Positions 41,173 to 51,172 are shown, counted from the stretch's first letter. The stretch: 64,000 nucleotides of DNA from Candidatus Sericytochromatia bacterium (GCA_035285325.1 JAYKJB010000038.1:19248-83247); one strand, 5' to 3'. Numbers and translations are program-made. Notes: a model not told the origin generated them from the sequence alone.

Positions 41173-42158
41173 TCCTTGCGGACAAGTCAGACCTGTTTCG
41201 GCGCTCCATCTCCGCGGTGCTACAGAACGAGGGCTACGAGGTGTTGCCCGCTGAAACGGGGCAGAAGGTATTCCAGCTGGTGCATGCGACCAAGCCGGCC
41301 GCCATCATTCTGGATTCGGAGACGCCTGATCCCAGCGGTCTGGAGACGCTGCTGCTGCTCAAGCGCAATCCGCAGTTTCGGCGTTTGCCCGTCATCCTGA
41401 TCACCCGGGATACCACCTCTCCGCAACTGCTCAATACCATTCGCTCCGTCACGGACGCGATCATGTTCAAGCCGGTGGATGTCAACACCCTGCTGCGCAA
41501 TCTGGCGGCCGTCGTGGTGCCAGCACCGGGGGTGAACCAGCCGGTCGAACTGGCGTTCGGTGCGGTACGCTTGGTGGCCAGGGTGCGCTTCGTCGACCAG
41601 TACGGCACGCTGTACCTCGACAAGGAGGCGCAACGGATGCGGGATGGTAGCATTGGCCGCGCGTATGGGGTGGCGCCGCTGGGCAGTATGGGCACCCTGA
41701 GTTTCGAGACCGACCGCGCCCAGCGGGTGTTCCAGCGGGTGCTGCTCGACGAGGAGAACGAAGCGGGTTTGGCGGTTTACCCGGCCGGCGACCCAGGGAG
41801 TTCGGACCCGCCCGAGGTGTTGCGGGTTCCGGTCAATTACCGCGGTCGATACCTGGTCCCGGGTTCGGTCGTGAAGGCCGCGCTAATCTCACAGTTGCAT
41901 GGGCAAGGCGTTTTGCTGGCGGGCCTCGATGAGGAGCCGCGCTTCAACAGTCCCATTCAGGCCACGGTGATCAGCTCGGTGGTCGGCACCGAAATGGGCG
42001 TCACCCTCCAAGGCAAGGTGGCCTCGACGCGAACCGGCGCGACCGGACTTTACGAAGCCGAGGTGTTGCTGACCGAGCCACCAGGCTCAGCCTACGTCAA
42101 TCTGTTGGCCGAGGCGTCCTCGGGGCGCCCGTTCCGCCATGTTGGACAAGCGGGGTGA
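41160..42158 (+). CDS. response regulator receiver with unknown C-terminal domain
   Basis: A 332-residue protein. The receiver (about 1-118) has D8, phospho-acceptor D52 (IILDSETPD), Thr at about 82 and K104 (MFKPVD). The C-terminal 200 residues have beta-rich character; the segment LRVPVNYRGRYLVPGSVVKAALIS resembles a PilZ-type Arg/loop but the RxxxR and DxSxxG signatures are not clear, so c-di-GMP binding is not claimed. It lacks an HTH and so is not an obvious DNA-binding regulator. ATG 41160 lies within the last codons of the previous gene and its end overlaps the histidine kinase gene, indicating a tightly linked operon. Confidence 0.78.
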   Translation: MPQLILADKSDLFRRSISAVLQNEGYEVLPAETGQKVFQLVHATKPAAIILDSETPDPSGLETLLLLKRNPQFRRLPVILITRDTTSPQLLNTIRSVTDAIMFKPVDVNTLLRNLAAVVVPAPGVNQPVELAFGAVRLVARVRFVDQYGTLYLDKEAQRMRDGSIGRAYGVAPLGSMGTLSFETDRAQRVFQRVLLDEENEAGLAVYPAGDPGSSDPPEVLRVPVNYRGRYLVPGSVVKAALISQLHGQGVLLAGLDEEPRFNSPIQATVISSVVGTEMGVTLQGKVASTRTGATGLYEAEVLLTEPPGSAYVNLLAEASSGRPFRHVGQAG

Positions 42159-43005
42159 TGCCTCGATGAATTCCTCCTCCACCGCGCAAGACGCGAATCA
42201 CGCAGCCCAATCCGAGCGGCTGCGCAGCTTGGGGCAGCTGGTGGCCGGCGTGATCCACGAGTTGAACAACCCGCTCAATATCGTGAACGCCAATCTGCAG
42301 ATTCTTCGGGAGTACCTGGATCAGCAACGTGAGCTGATTGCCCTGTACCAGCAAACCGGCGTGACGTCGCCGGAAATTGAGGCGCACACCATCGCCATCG
42401 ACTGGCCTTTTCTGAGCGAAGACCTGCCACGTACGCTCACTTCTTGTCTGGAAGGCGCTGGGCGGGCCCGCAGCTTGGTGGATGACCTTCGTCGATTTTC
42501 GATCGCGAATCAGTCGGAGGTGGGTCCGGTCGATCTCAGGCGCCTGATCACCTCGACGGTCCGCCTGGTCGAAAGCTCCTATCGCAGCCGGGTCGAGTTC
42601 AAACTTGAATGCGATCAACTCCCGCCCATTCAGGGAATCACGGGACACATCCAGCAAGTCTTGATGAACCTGATCGTCAACGCGGTGCAGGCCATCCCCG
42701 AAAAAGGCACGATCACCCTGCGCTCTCGGGCCACCGAGGCGCATGTCACGCTGGAAATTCAGGACAACGGGACCGGCATTCCCCCCGAGGTCTTGCCGCG
42801 CATCTTCGAGCCCTATTTCTCGACCAAGGGCCCGGGCGAGGGGACCGGTCTCGGGTTGTGCATCACCAAGCGCATCATCGAAAAGCACGGTGGACGCCTG
42901 CATGTCGAGTCTTCGGTGGGGCAAGGGACCTCCTTCCAGATTGTGTTGCCGTTGGAGTGTGACCGCGCGCTGCTCGATGATCCCGGTTCACCGTATGACC
43001 TGTAG
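42139..43005 (+). CDS. soluble histidine kinase
   Basis: A 288-residue histidine kinase with no membrane segment and no sensor domain. H-box HELNNPLNIVN has the phospho-accepting His at H40; the HATPase domain has the N box (LIVNAVQAIP), G1 (DNGTGIPP), F box (IFEPYFSTK) and G2 (GEGTGLGLCI). An insertion separates the two helices of the dimerisation domain, like the kinase encoded downstream at 43125, with which it shares HELNNPLN. It probably phosphorylates one of the two receivers just upstream. The start may be ATG 42139 or ATG 42166; both lack a strong ribosome site. Overlaps the upstream gene by 20 bases. Confidence 0.85.
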   Translation: MLDKRGDASMNSSSTAQDANHAAQSERLRSLGQLVAGVIHELNNPLNIVNANLQILREYLDQQRELIALYQQTGVTSPEIEAHTIAIDWPFLSEDLPRTLTSCLEGAGRARSLVDDLRRFSIANQSEVGPVDLRRLITSTVRLVESSYRSRVEFKLECDQLPPIQGITGHIQQVLMNLIVNAVQAIPEKGTITLRSRATEAHVTLEIQDNGTGIPPEVLPRIFEPYFSTKGPGEGTGLGLCITKRIIEKHGGRLHVESSVGQGTSFQIVLPLECDRALLDDPGSPYDL

Positions 43006-43124
43006 CGTCGGCTGGCTGGGGTTTGGTGACGTGCTTGAGGGTTCGGGTATGAATCCGGGGAAGCGAGGCTGGCGACGCCGGCGTGCGCGCACGTGTCACG
43101 CCACGGTCTCGGAAGGTCAGGGCT

Positions 43125-45245
43125 GTGTTCGGTAATTCCACCACACCACAGCAGCGAATCAATAACCGCTATGAGTTGCTCGAGTCGGTTGCTGAAGGGG
43201 ATATGGGAACGGTTTACCGGGCCTTTGACCACCTCCGCCAAAAGCCGCTCTGGTTGAAGATTCTCGACGCGGACCATCCGATGGCCCCGCCTCGGTTGAA
43301 TCGCTTCAAGAACGAGTTTCGGCGCACCCCGGGGGTGGGCATCGAGGGGGCCTGGGACGTCTACGATATGGGGCTGACCGAGCAGGGCTCCCTGTTCATG
43401 ACGCTGGAATGTATTCCGCTCGAGGGAAGCCCGTCGGGGGGCCAGGCGGCTCCGGCCGAGGCCGGGAGCGGTGGTTTGGATGCCGAGTGGTACCGCATCG
43501 TACGAGAACACGACACCCTCGGCGTGGCGACGCTTGAACTTCTGATCGCGCAGACGGTGGCGGCCGTCGGGGCTGAACGCGGGCTGGTGCAGATCTTCGA
43601 GGATGATGGTCGCGAGTTATTCAACATCCCTCACGGCGCGCCTCTCTCAGAGGTGCTGGATGTGTCTCGCACCCCGCTGGAAAGGGCCCGCTACGAGCGT
43701 CAGACCGCGGAGTGGTCGCACGGAGGACGCGTGGCTCAGGCCGTGCCGTTTTTTCACGATGGCTTGCTGCACGGATGCCTCTGGGTCGATGCGCGTGATA
43801 ATTGCCTGAATTCGTCCCGTCTCGCGGCCTACAGCGAAGCCTGGGGGGTCCTGCTGGTCGCGGAGCGTCGCTTGCGGATGATTCGTGAGGACAAGCACCA
43901 TCTCGAGCAGCTGAATGAACTGTCGCGCGCCGTTTCGGCGACCTTGGATCTGAACGAGATCCTCGATATGGTGTTGCGCCAGGCCCTCGATGTTTCTGAG
44001 GCCGAGCACGGCGCGGTGTTCTGGGGGATGGAGCGTCTGGCGACGAGGGACCGTGGTGGCCAGGCTGTTCCGGACCTGCAGGTCAGCCAGAGCGTGATTC
44101 AGCAGGTGCTGTCTCAAGGCAAGCCGCTCGCCTTGATCGACACCCAGGAAGATGAGCGATTCGCGACCAAGCACAGCATCATGAACCTGCGCTTGCGCTC
44201 CATCATGTGCGTTCCCCTGCGTGCCGGGCAGGAGGTCAGCGGGGTGCTTTACGTCAGTTCACAGAGTGTGGCCCGAACCTTCGGTCCCAGCGACCTGTCC
44301 GTGCTGGAAGGTTTGGCCGGGCAGGTGAGCCTGGCACTGGCCAATGCCCGTGCTTACCAGACCATTCGGGAGCTGAATGCGGGCCTGGAGGAAAAGGTTT
44401 CGCTGCGCACCGAAGAATTGCAACGCACCCTGCAAGAACTGAAAAAGACCCAGGGGCAGCTGGTTCACGCGGAAAAGATGTCGTCGTTGGGTCAGATGGT
44501 GGCCGGGGTGGCCCATGAACTGAACAACCCCTTGAACTTCATCCACGGGAACGCCAAGGTGTTCCGCAATTATGCTCAGGACCTGTTTGGTCTGATCCGA
44601 ACCTATGAACAAAAATTGCCGAATGATCCGGACATCCAGCGCCGGAAGGATGACATCGATTTCGAATACCTGCAGGATGATGTGACCAAGACCATCGATA
44701 GCGTGGTCAAGGGCACGACCCGCTGTCAGAAGATTGTGGCCGATCTGAAAACCTTTGCGGGTCACGACGAAGCCGAACTGAAACCGACGGATTTGCGGGC
44801 CGGGGTCGAGAGCGCGGTGGCGATGGTGCAGGGGCGCTTTGGCGACAAGGTCACCTATCAGCTTGAATTGGATGCGGTTCCCGTGCTCAACGCGTACGCG
44901 AAGCAGCTCAACCAGGCCTTCCTCGCCTTGCTCACGAATGCCTGTCAGGCGCTCGACGGGGAAGGCGTGGTGACCCTCCAGCTGCAACTCGAGGGCGATG
45001 AGGTGGTGTTGCGGGTGTCGGATACGGGCTGCGGCATCCTGCCTGAAAATCTGCCCAAAATCTTCGACCCTTTCTTCACCACGCGTCCGATCGGGGAGGG
45101 CACCGGCCTGGGCCTCACGACGGTGTACAGTGTGGTCGAGCGTCATCGTGGACGGATCGACGTGCAAAGTCGCCCGGGCGAAGGGTCGACCTTCACCGTG
45201 CGTTTCCCGGTTTCGGGAATCCCGGCAGACGCGGTACCATCCTGA
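43125..45245 (+). CDS. histidine kinase with Ser/Thr-kinase N-lobe and GAF domains
   Basis: A 706-residue cytoplasmic multidomain kinase. Residues about 10-100 match only the N-lobe of a Hanks-type Ser/Thr kinase: INNRYELLESVAEGDMGTVYRAFD (glycine-rich loop), LKIL (Lys), RFKNEF (helix C Glu) and MTLECIPLEG (hinge). The catalytic HRD/DFG C-lobe is absent, so it cannot be a working kinase alone. Two GAF-like domains (about 120-250 and 280-430), a coiled coil and a histidine kinase core follow, with H464 in HELNNPLN, N box LLTNACQAL, G1 DTGCGI and G2 GEGTGLGL. GTG 43125 is preferred (GGAAGG upstream) over GTG 43083. It lies 119 bases after the other kinase. Confidence 0.85.
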   Translation: MFGNSTTPQQRINNRYELLESVAEGDMGTVYRAFDHLRQKPLWLKILDADHPMAPPRLNRFKNEFRRTPGVGIEGAWDVYDMGLTEQGSLFMTLECIPLEGSPSGGQAAPAEAGSGGLDAEWYRIVREHDTLGVATLELLIAQTVAAVGAERGLVQIFEDDGRELFNIPHGAPLSEVLDVSRTPLERARYERQTAEWSHGGRVAQAVPFFHDGLLHGCLWVDARDNCLNSSRLAAYSEAWGVLLVAERRLRMIREDKHHLEQLNELSRAVSATLDLNEILDMVLRQALDVSEAEHGAVFWGMERLATRDRGGQAVPDLQVSQSVIQQVLSQGKPLALIDTQEDERFATKHSIMNLRLRSIMCVPLRAGQEVSGVLYVSSQSVARTFGPSDLSVLEGLAGQVSLALANARAYQTIRELNAGLEEKVSLRTEELQRTLQELKKTQGQLVHAEKMSSLGQMVAGVAHELNNPLNFIHGNAKVFRNYAQDLFGLIRTYEQKLPNDPDIQRRKDDIDFEYLQDDVTKTIDSVVKGTTRCQKIVADLKTFAGHDEAELKPTDLRAGVESAVAMVQGRFGDKVTYQLELDAVPVLNAYAKQLNQAFLALLTNACQALDGEGVVTLQLQLEGDEVVLRVSDTGCGILPENLPKIFDPFFTTRPIGEGTGLGLTTVYSVVERHRGRIDVQSRPGEGSTFTVRFPVSGIPADAVPS

Positions 45246-45280
45246 AGGACGGTCTTCGCGACACCTTCAAGGAGGTTCTT

Positions 45281-45676
45281 GTGGCTCGCAGTGCGACGGA
45301 TTTGGATGTCCTCAATTGGCTCAAACAGGCATTGGATGCCGAACTGAAAGCCCTTGATGCGACCGCGGACTATCAGTATTCGGGGCGTGACCGCGGCTCA
45401 CTGAGCATCGTGCGCCACGGCAAGGCCCTGCAGACGTCCTACTTCGCCACCTTCGAGGTGCAAGCCCTGCGGGACGGCGGCAACGCCGCCCTCGATAAAC
45501 AGGTCAAGGTCTTGCTCGCTCAGGTCGAGCGTTTGCTCAATCCGCCCAAGCCTCAGCCCATCAGCTTGACCTCGGTGTTGCCCGCGCGCCGGGGGCGCGC
45601 CGCCGCCAAGCCCAAGGAGGCTGAGGGCGAGGAGCAAGCGGAGGAGGGCGTCGATGACCTCGGTCAGGACGACTGA
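45281..45676 (+). CDS. hypothetical protein
   Basis: A 131-residue protein with a helical N-terminal domain (LDVLNWLKQALDAELKAL, then LRDGGNAALDKQVKVLLAQVERLLN) and a charged, disordered tail (RRGRAAAKPKEAEGEEQAEEGVDD). No family recognised. The GTG start at 45281 is well supported by AAGGAGG (45269-45275). It follows the signalling operon by 35 bases and its last 13 bases overlap the convergent phosphoribosyltransferase gene. Whether it belongs to the signalling locus is uncertain. Confidence 0.7.
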   Translation: MARSATDLDVLNWLKQALDAELKALDATADYQYSGRDRGSLSIVRHGKALQTSYFATFEVQALRDGGNAALDKQVKVLLAQVERLLNPPKPQPISLTSVLPARRGRAAAKPKEAEGEEQAEEGVDDLGQDD

Positions 45677-46320
45677 CGGACCACGCTGGCGTGTGCTTCG
45701 CGTAACAGCTGGCTGACTTCCGCTTCTTCGACGGGAGTGAAATCCGCATAATGGAGCCCGACGGCTGAAAAGTCGGCGGGAATGGCGAGCGTGACCAGCC
45801 GGTCCACGCGCCTGGCCAGCGCCTTGCTGGCAGTCGCTGAGGCGACGGGGCAGGCCACCACGAGGCGGGCTGGCTGTTCCTGTCGGATGGCCGCGACCGC
45901 CGCGGCCACGGTCATGCCCGTGGCCATGCCGTCGTCCACCAGAAGGACGTGGCGACCCTGCAATGGCAGGGAGGGGCACGCGCCACGAAGCTTGGCCGCG
46001 CGACGTTTGGCGGCCGCCAAGGCGTCTTCACGGGCCGTCGCCAGCTGGCTGGGGGTGAGGCCGAAGTGCTGGACCAACGGTTCGTTCCAGACCGTGATCC
46101 CGGCATCCGTCACTGCTCCCAGTGCCAGTTCGGGCGCACCGGGCGTCTCGATTTTTTTGACGATGCGGATGTCGAGCGGGGCGGCCAGCGCTCGGGCGAC
46201 GGGGGCGGCGACTGCCACGCCCCCGCGCGGGAGTCCGATCACCACGCAGCGTCCATCTCGCTCGTTCATCAATGCGCTTGAAAGCGCTTCCCCGGCTGAT
46301 TTTCGGTCTGCCCAGGCCAT
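45664..46320 (-). CDS. phosphoribosyltransferase family protein
   Basis: A 218-residue type I PRTase-fold protein. The PRPP motif is in HVLLVDDGMATGMTVAAAV, preceded by RGGVAVAAPVARAL and KKIETPGAPELALGAV, a pattern common in an uncharacterised group of bacterial phosphoribosyltransferases. The base substrate is unknown. ATG 46320 is chosen; the longer frame upstream runs into the tRNA gene. It lies downstream of the tRNA-Ile gene on the same strand. Confidence 0.85.
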   Translation of the reverse strand: MAWADRKSAGEALSSALMNERDGRCVVIGLPRGGVAVAAPVARALAAPLDIRIVKKIETPGAPELALGAVTDAGITVWNEPLVQHFGLTPSQLATAREDALAAAKRRAAKLRGACPSLPLQGRHVLLVDDGMATGMTVAAAVAAIRQEQPARLVVACPVASATASKALARRVDRLVTLAIPADFSAVGLHYADFTPVEEAEVSQLLREAHASVVRQSS

Positions 46321-46433
46321 GCGTCTGCTCCGGCTCGATGCCTGACCGAACCATCTTGCGCAGGAATCTGGGCGTTGACCAGCGACGGGCAGCGGTTGCG
46401 ACCTGGCGGGGTTCCAGGCCTCATCGCGGCGAG

Positions 46434-46506
46434 TGGAAGCTGTGGGGTTCGAACCCACGACCAAGCCATTATGAGTGGCCTGCTCTAACCGCTGAGCTAA
46501 GCTTCC
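46434..46506 (-). tRNA. tRNA-Ile(CAU), lysidine type
   Basis: On the minus strand a complete cloverleaf: acceptor GGAAGCT/AGCTTCC, D-stem GCTC, anticodon arm GGCCA-CTCATAA-TGGCT (anticodon CAT), and GTGGG-TTCGAAC-CCCAC T-arm. The D-loop and anticodon arm (CAGGCCACTCATAATGGCT) match the tRNA-Ile2 pattern rather than initiator or elongator Met. C34 would be converted to lysidine by TilS to read AUA. CCA is not encoded: the discriminator A is followed by CTC. Confidence 0.9.
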
Positions 46507-46521
46507 AGGGCAAACCCGCCC

Positions 46522-46551
46522 AGTCTATCAGTCGCTCGCTGAGGCCGTCAA
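46522..46551 (-). promoter_or_regulatory. promoter of the tRNA-Ile gene
   Basis: Minus strand TTGACG (46551-46546), 18-base spacer, TAGACT (46527-46522). The mature tRNA begins 16 bases downstream. Confidence 0.55.
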
Positions 46552-46598
46552 GCAAGCGCTGACGCTGCTTTTCGCTATTTCACCGGCGGCTCGAAAGC

Positions 46599-47642
<1,044 letters not shown>

Positions 47643-47678
47643 GTTCGTGTCTCCTGCTGGGGGGGGGCGCCCCGGGAC

Positions 47679-49511
47679 TTATGTTCCCGCCTGGGGGGAT
47701 TTTTCATCGACGCTGGGCGCCATTTTTCGACGTTTTTTGTCGAGACTGACCAGATACAGGACGATTTCTTGCAAGCGGCGCGTTTCCGCTTCACTGACCT
47801 GATCCCCTCGCTTGATGCGTTCCGTGAGCGTCAGCTTGTGGGCCTGCCAGTAATCGATCTCCAGCGTCAGGATGCAATCCTCGACCACCTCGGACAGGTC
47901 GCGCCCCCAGGCCGCGTAGTCTTCGAAGGACAGCGCTGAGAGGGCCTTGTGAATTTCCAGTTCGCCCGAGAAACGGGCCAGCAGCAGGGACCAGTCGATC
48001 GGCTGCACGCCCTCGGCATCCAGTTGCGCCAGGGCCTCCCGGATGGCCTGATGGACCGGGCTGAACACCACATTGGCCAGTTTTTCCCGCAGGTCGGCCC
48101 GTGCGGAAGGGTGTTCCACCATGTGGTAAAGCAGCAAGCGCTCGGCCTCTCGCGTGGAGAGCTTCTTGGCGGGGGGCGGGGGCACCCGCGCGGGGAGCGA
48201 GCCTGGCTGCCGGGTGCCCTTGCCGAGTTCCAGGCGCAGCGTCTCCGGACGCGTCTGGAGACGCTCACTCAGCCACGTGACGTGGTGGTCCTGGGTCACG
48301 TAACTTTCAATTTGACGCAGGATCGGAACGGCCGCTGCGACCGCCCGGGTGCGCCCCTCGGGAGTGCTCGGGTCGTGCGGGGCGATCGCCCGGTTCAGCA
48401 AAAACTCGAACAGGCTCGGCGCCGTCGAGAGCAGGGCGTCGAACGCCGCGGCACCCTCCTGTCTCAGGAAGGCGTCCGGGTCCTTGCCGGAGGGGACCGC
48501 CAGCACGCGCACCTCCAGGCCCACCCCCTGGGTCACCTCGCTCAGGGTGGCGATGCCTCGCTCCGCGGCTTGCAGGCCGGCGCGGTCGGCGTCGAAGGCC
48601 AGGGTCACACGTCGGGAGGGGGTGTAGCGCAGCAAGGCCCGCGCTTGCTGAGGCGTGAGCGCCGTTCCCAGCACGCCCACCGTTTCTTCGAAACCTGACA
48701 GGTGGGCCGTGAGTACGTCCAGGTAGCCTTCCACCAGGATCACCCGGTCTCGCTGCTTCATGGCTTCACGCGCCTCCGACAGGCCGTACAGGAGGTTCCC
48801 CTTGCGATAGACCAGGGTGTCCGGGCTATTCAGGTACTTGGGCTCATCATTCGGGCCCAGGGCCCGAGCGCCGAAACCCACCACCTGGGTGGCCTCATTG
48901 AGGATCGGGAACATGATGCGGTTGCGAAAGTAGTCATAACAGCCATCCTGGCTCTGACGTCGCCTGACCAGGGCCGCTTGCTCCTGAACGTCCAAGGGCA
49001 CCTGGCGCCCCAGCAGATGGCGGTGCAGGCCGTCCCAGCCGTTCGGCGAGAGCCCGAGCCGAAATCGTTTTCGCCAGGTGGCATCAATTCCGCGGCCACT
49101 CAGGTAAGCCCGCGCGTCACGGCCATGGTCCTCGTGTTCCAGCAACCAGCTGAAATAGCCTGCTGCGGCCTCGTTGGCCTCCAGGATGCGTTGGCGTTCA
49201 TCGGCTTGAGGGCTACGTTCTGGCAGGGTGATGCCGTAGCGTTCGGCCAGGGAGCGGAGCGCCTCCGGAAAGGTCATGCCGTTCGTCTTCATCACAAAGG
49301 TGAAGACGTCACCGCCTTCTCCGCAGCCGAAACAGCGAAAAATCTGACGTTCCGGGTTGACGTTGAAGCTGGGGGTGCGTTCCTGATGGAACGGACAGAG
49401 GCCGAGCAGGTTGCGGCCGCTGCGCTTGAGCACCACGCGTTCGGAGATGACCTCGACGATGTCGGCACGCGCACGGATCTCGGCGATGGGGTCGTCAGGT
49501 ATCAGGTTCAC
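47679..49511 (-). CDS. dnaG: DNA primase
   Basis: Synthesises RNA primers at the replication fork. The 610-residue protein has an N-terminal CHC2 zinc finger (LCPFHQERTPSFNVNPE...FRCFGCGEGGD), the TOPRIM catalytic core (LVEGYLDVLTAHLSG with the acidic Glu, and LAFDADRAGLQAAERGI with Asp) and a C-terminal DnaB-interaction domain (about 430-610). Start ATG 49511 overlaps the dgt stop by four bases, so translation is coupled to it. rpoD follows after 36 bases. Confidence 0.96.
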   Translation of the reverse strand: MNLIPDDPIAEIRARADIVEVISERVVLKRSGRNLLGLCPFHQERTPSFNVNPERQIFRCFGCGEGGDVFTFVMKTNGMTFPEALRSLAERYGITLPERSPQADERQRILEANEAAAGYFSWLLEHEDHGRDARAYLSGRGIDATWRKRFRLGLSPNGWDGLHRHLLGRQVPLDVQEQAALVRRRQSQDGCYDYFRNRIMFPILNEATQVVGFGARALGPNDEPKYLNSPDTLVYRKGNLLYGLSEAREAMKQRDRVILVEGYLDVLTAHLSGFEETVGVLGTALTPQQARALLRYTPSRRVTLAFDADRAGLQAAERGIATLSEVTQGVGLEVRVLAVPSGKDPDAFLRQEGAAAFDALLSTAPSLFEFLLNRAIAPHDPSTPEGRTRAVAAAVPILRQIESYVTQDHHVTWLSERLQTRPETLRLELGKGTRQPGSLPARVPPPPAKKLSTREAERLLLYHMVEHPSARADLREKLANVVFSPVHQAIREALAQLDAEGVQPIDWSLLLARFSGELEIHKALSALSFEDYAAWGRDLSEVVEDCILTLEIDYWQAHKLTLTERIKRGDQVSEAETRRLQEIVLYLVSLDKKRRKMAPSVDEKSPQAGT

Positions 49512-50560
49512 GGGCCCATGGAAGCAGATTCATCGGCGAGCCGCCATGGGGACGGCAAAAAGGCCCGATGGTAAGCCGCCATCGCATACCGATCGGTCAT
49601 ACCAGCCACGTAGTCGACCGCCCGACGGGCGTGCTCCTCCGGTGCGATCCGGGTGCCCAGTCCCGCTTCCAAGGCCTCGCGATCCTGGCTGAAGTGCTGG
49701 TAAAGCTGCGCCACCACGCGCATCGCTTTGCTCTCTTCGGCCTTGGCCCGACTGCCGGTGTAGACCCGCTTGAACATCCAGGCGCGGAGTTCCAGGAAGG
49801 CCTCGTGACGCTCGGGCCCCATGCGAATCTCGCCGGCCTCCAGGTCGCTGTGTTGAATCAGCTCATCGAGCATGCACGCGATGCGTGCCCCGCGCGTGTG
49901 GCCGAAGGTGGCATCCACCCAGGTCGGAATGTCGCCGTCTCCAATGATGCCGGCGCGCCGCGCGTCATCCAGATCATGGTTCAGGTAAGCAATCCGGTCG
50001 CAGATTTTGACAATCTGGCCCTCCAGGGTGGAAGGGATGCCCGGCCCCGTATGGTGCAGAATGCCATCGCGCACCTCGCGGGTGAGATTGAGCGGTTCCA
50101 GGTGCTCGACCACCCGCACACTCTGCTCGTTGTGGCGAAATCCTGCCGGTTCGAACAACTCATCCAGCACGCGCTCGCCGGCGTGGCCGAACGGGGCGTG
50201 CCCGAGATCGTGGCCGAGCCCGATGGCCTCGGTCAGGTCTTCATTCAGGCGCAAGGCGCGCGCCAGCGTTCGGGAGATTTGCGCGACTTCCAAGGTGTGG
50301 GTCAGACGCGTGCGGTAATGATCGCCTTCGGGCGCAATGAAGACCTGGGTCTTGTGTTTCAGGCGTCTGAAGGCCTTGGCGTGGAGAATCCGGTCTCGAT
50401 CACGCTGATAGAGCGTTCGCAGCGGACATTCCGGCTCCGCCATGTCTCGTCCGCGGCTCGCCCGTGCGCGGGCGGCGGCGGGATGTAACCACGCGGCTTC
50501 GAACGCTTCTTGGCGTTCGCGGGCGGCCGTGGTGAATGGGGCAGCTTGGTCGACCGACAT
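49508..50560 (-). CDS. dgt: dGTPase-like HD-domain triphosphohydrolase
   Basis: A 350-residue HD-domain enzyme that hydrolyses dNTP (dGTP) to the nucleoside and triphosphate. Motifs are H in RRLKHKTQVFIAPEGDHYRTRLTHTLEV, the HD pair in GLGHDLGHAPFGHAG, the ENQSVRVVEHL-like block and the Asp of KICDRIAYLNHDLDDA. ATG 50560 (residue 15 of a longer frame) is preferred because conserved residues begin just after it, though the ATG at 50602 is possible. It runs into dnaG with a 4-base overlap. Confidence 0.9.
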   Translation of the reverse strand: MSVDQAAPFTTAARERQEAFEAAWLHPAAARARASRGRDMAEPECPLRTLYQRDRDRILHAKAFRRLKHKTQVFIAPEGDHYRTRLTHTLEVAQISRTLARALRLNEDLTEAIGLGHDLGHAPFGHAGERVLDELFEPAGFRHNEQSVRVVEHLEPLNLTREVRDGILHHTGPGIPSTLEGQIVKICDRIAYLNHDLDDARRAGIIGDGDIPTWVDATFGHTRGARIACMLDELIQHSDLEAGEIRMGPERHEAFLELRAWMFKRVYTGSRAKAEESKAMRVVAQLYQHFSQDREALEAGLGTRIAPEEHARRAVDYVAGMTDRYAMAAYHRAFLPSPWRLADESASMGP

Positions 50561-50653
50561 CTCACTCGCCTGACCTTCAGGGTTGCGCCCAATGATTAAC
50601 ATAATACCAAGAGGCGTGACAAGCGTCGGTGGTGAATTCGACAGGGGTTTCGC

Positions 50654-51172
50654 TCAGACGAGTCCGTCGCGAACGTAATTCTGCCCCTTGAAGGTCAAGG
50701 TGTAGTGGCCGTCTCGCAGGCGTTCCAGCCACCCCATGGTGAGCACGCTTTCCAGCTCGATATCCACCTGACGGCAGTCCCAGGCTGGCAACTGGGCCAG
50801 CGATTTCTGCAAGTCCGCCGCGGTGAAAGACTCTTGGCGGTGATATTTTTCCAGGTAGTAGGCCCCGACGACGAGCAGGTCGCTGGGCGAAACGGCCTCC
50901 TTCATATGGACGAATTCTGCCAGGGAGACATTCACCTTCGGTTGAAAGTCGGGGCGAACCCTCGGAAAGACCTCTGATGAGTTGTCCTGGGGGGCATCAG
51001 CAGGCGCCACAGGCGTTGACGCGACACGAGCTTCAGGGCCGAGTTCAGGGTCGCCGGCGGCCTGCATCCAGCTGGCCAGGTACCGAGAGAGCTGACGCTC
51101 CACAAATTCAGCGCTTCCGCTCAATTCCACTTCGAAGGCGCCCTGCTTCAGGCGAAAATGGGTCGGCTGCAC
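50654..51172 (-). CDS. hypothetical protein (winged-helix-like)
   Basis: A 172-residue protein, not recognised. The N-terminal 40 residues (THFRLKQGAFEVELSGSAEFVERQLSRYL) resemble a small beta-alpha domain. After a Pro/Ala linker the C-terminal 90 residues (AVSPSDLLVVGAYYLEKY, FTAADLQKSLAQL, LESVLTMGWLERL, YTLTFKGQNYVRDGL) look like a winged helix. GTG 51172 starts just after the recN stop (TAA at 51179-51177), with GAGAGG upstream. It lies between recN and dgt on one strand. Confidence 0.7.
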   Translation of the reverse strand: MQPTHFRLKQGAFEVELSGSAEFVERQLSRYLASWMQAAGDPELGPEARVASTPVAPADAPQDNSSEVFPRVRPDFQPKVNVSLAEFVHMKEAVSPSDLLVVGAYYLEKYHRQESFTAADLQKSLAQLPAWDCRQVDIELESVLTMGWLERLRDGHYTLTFKGQNYVRDGLV

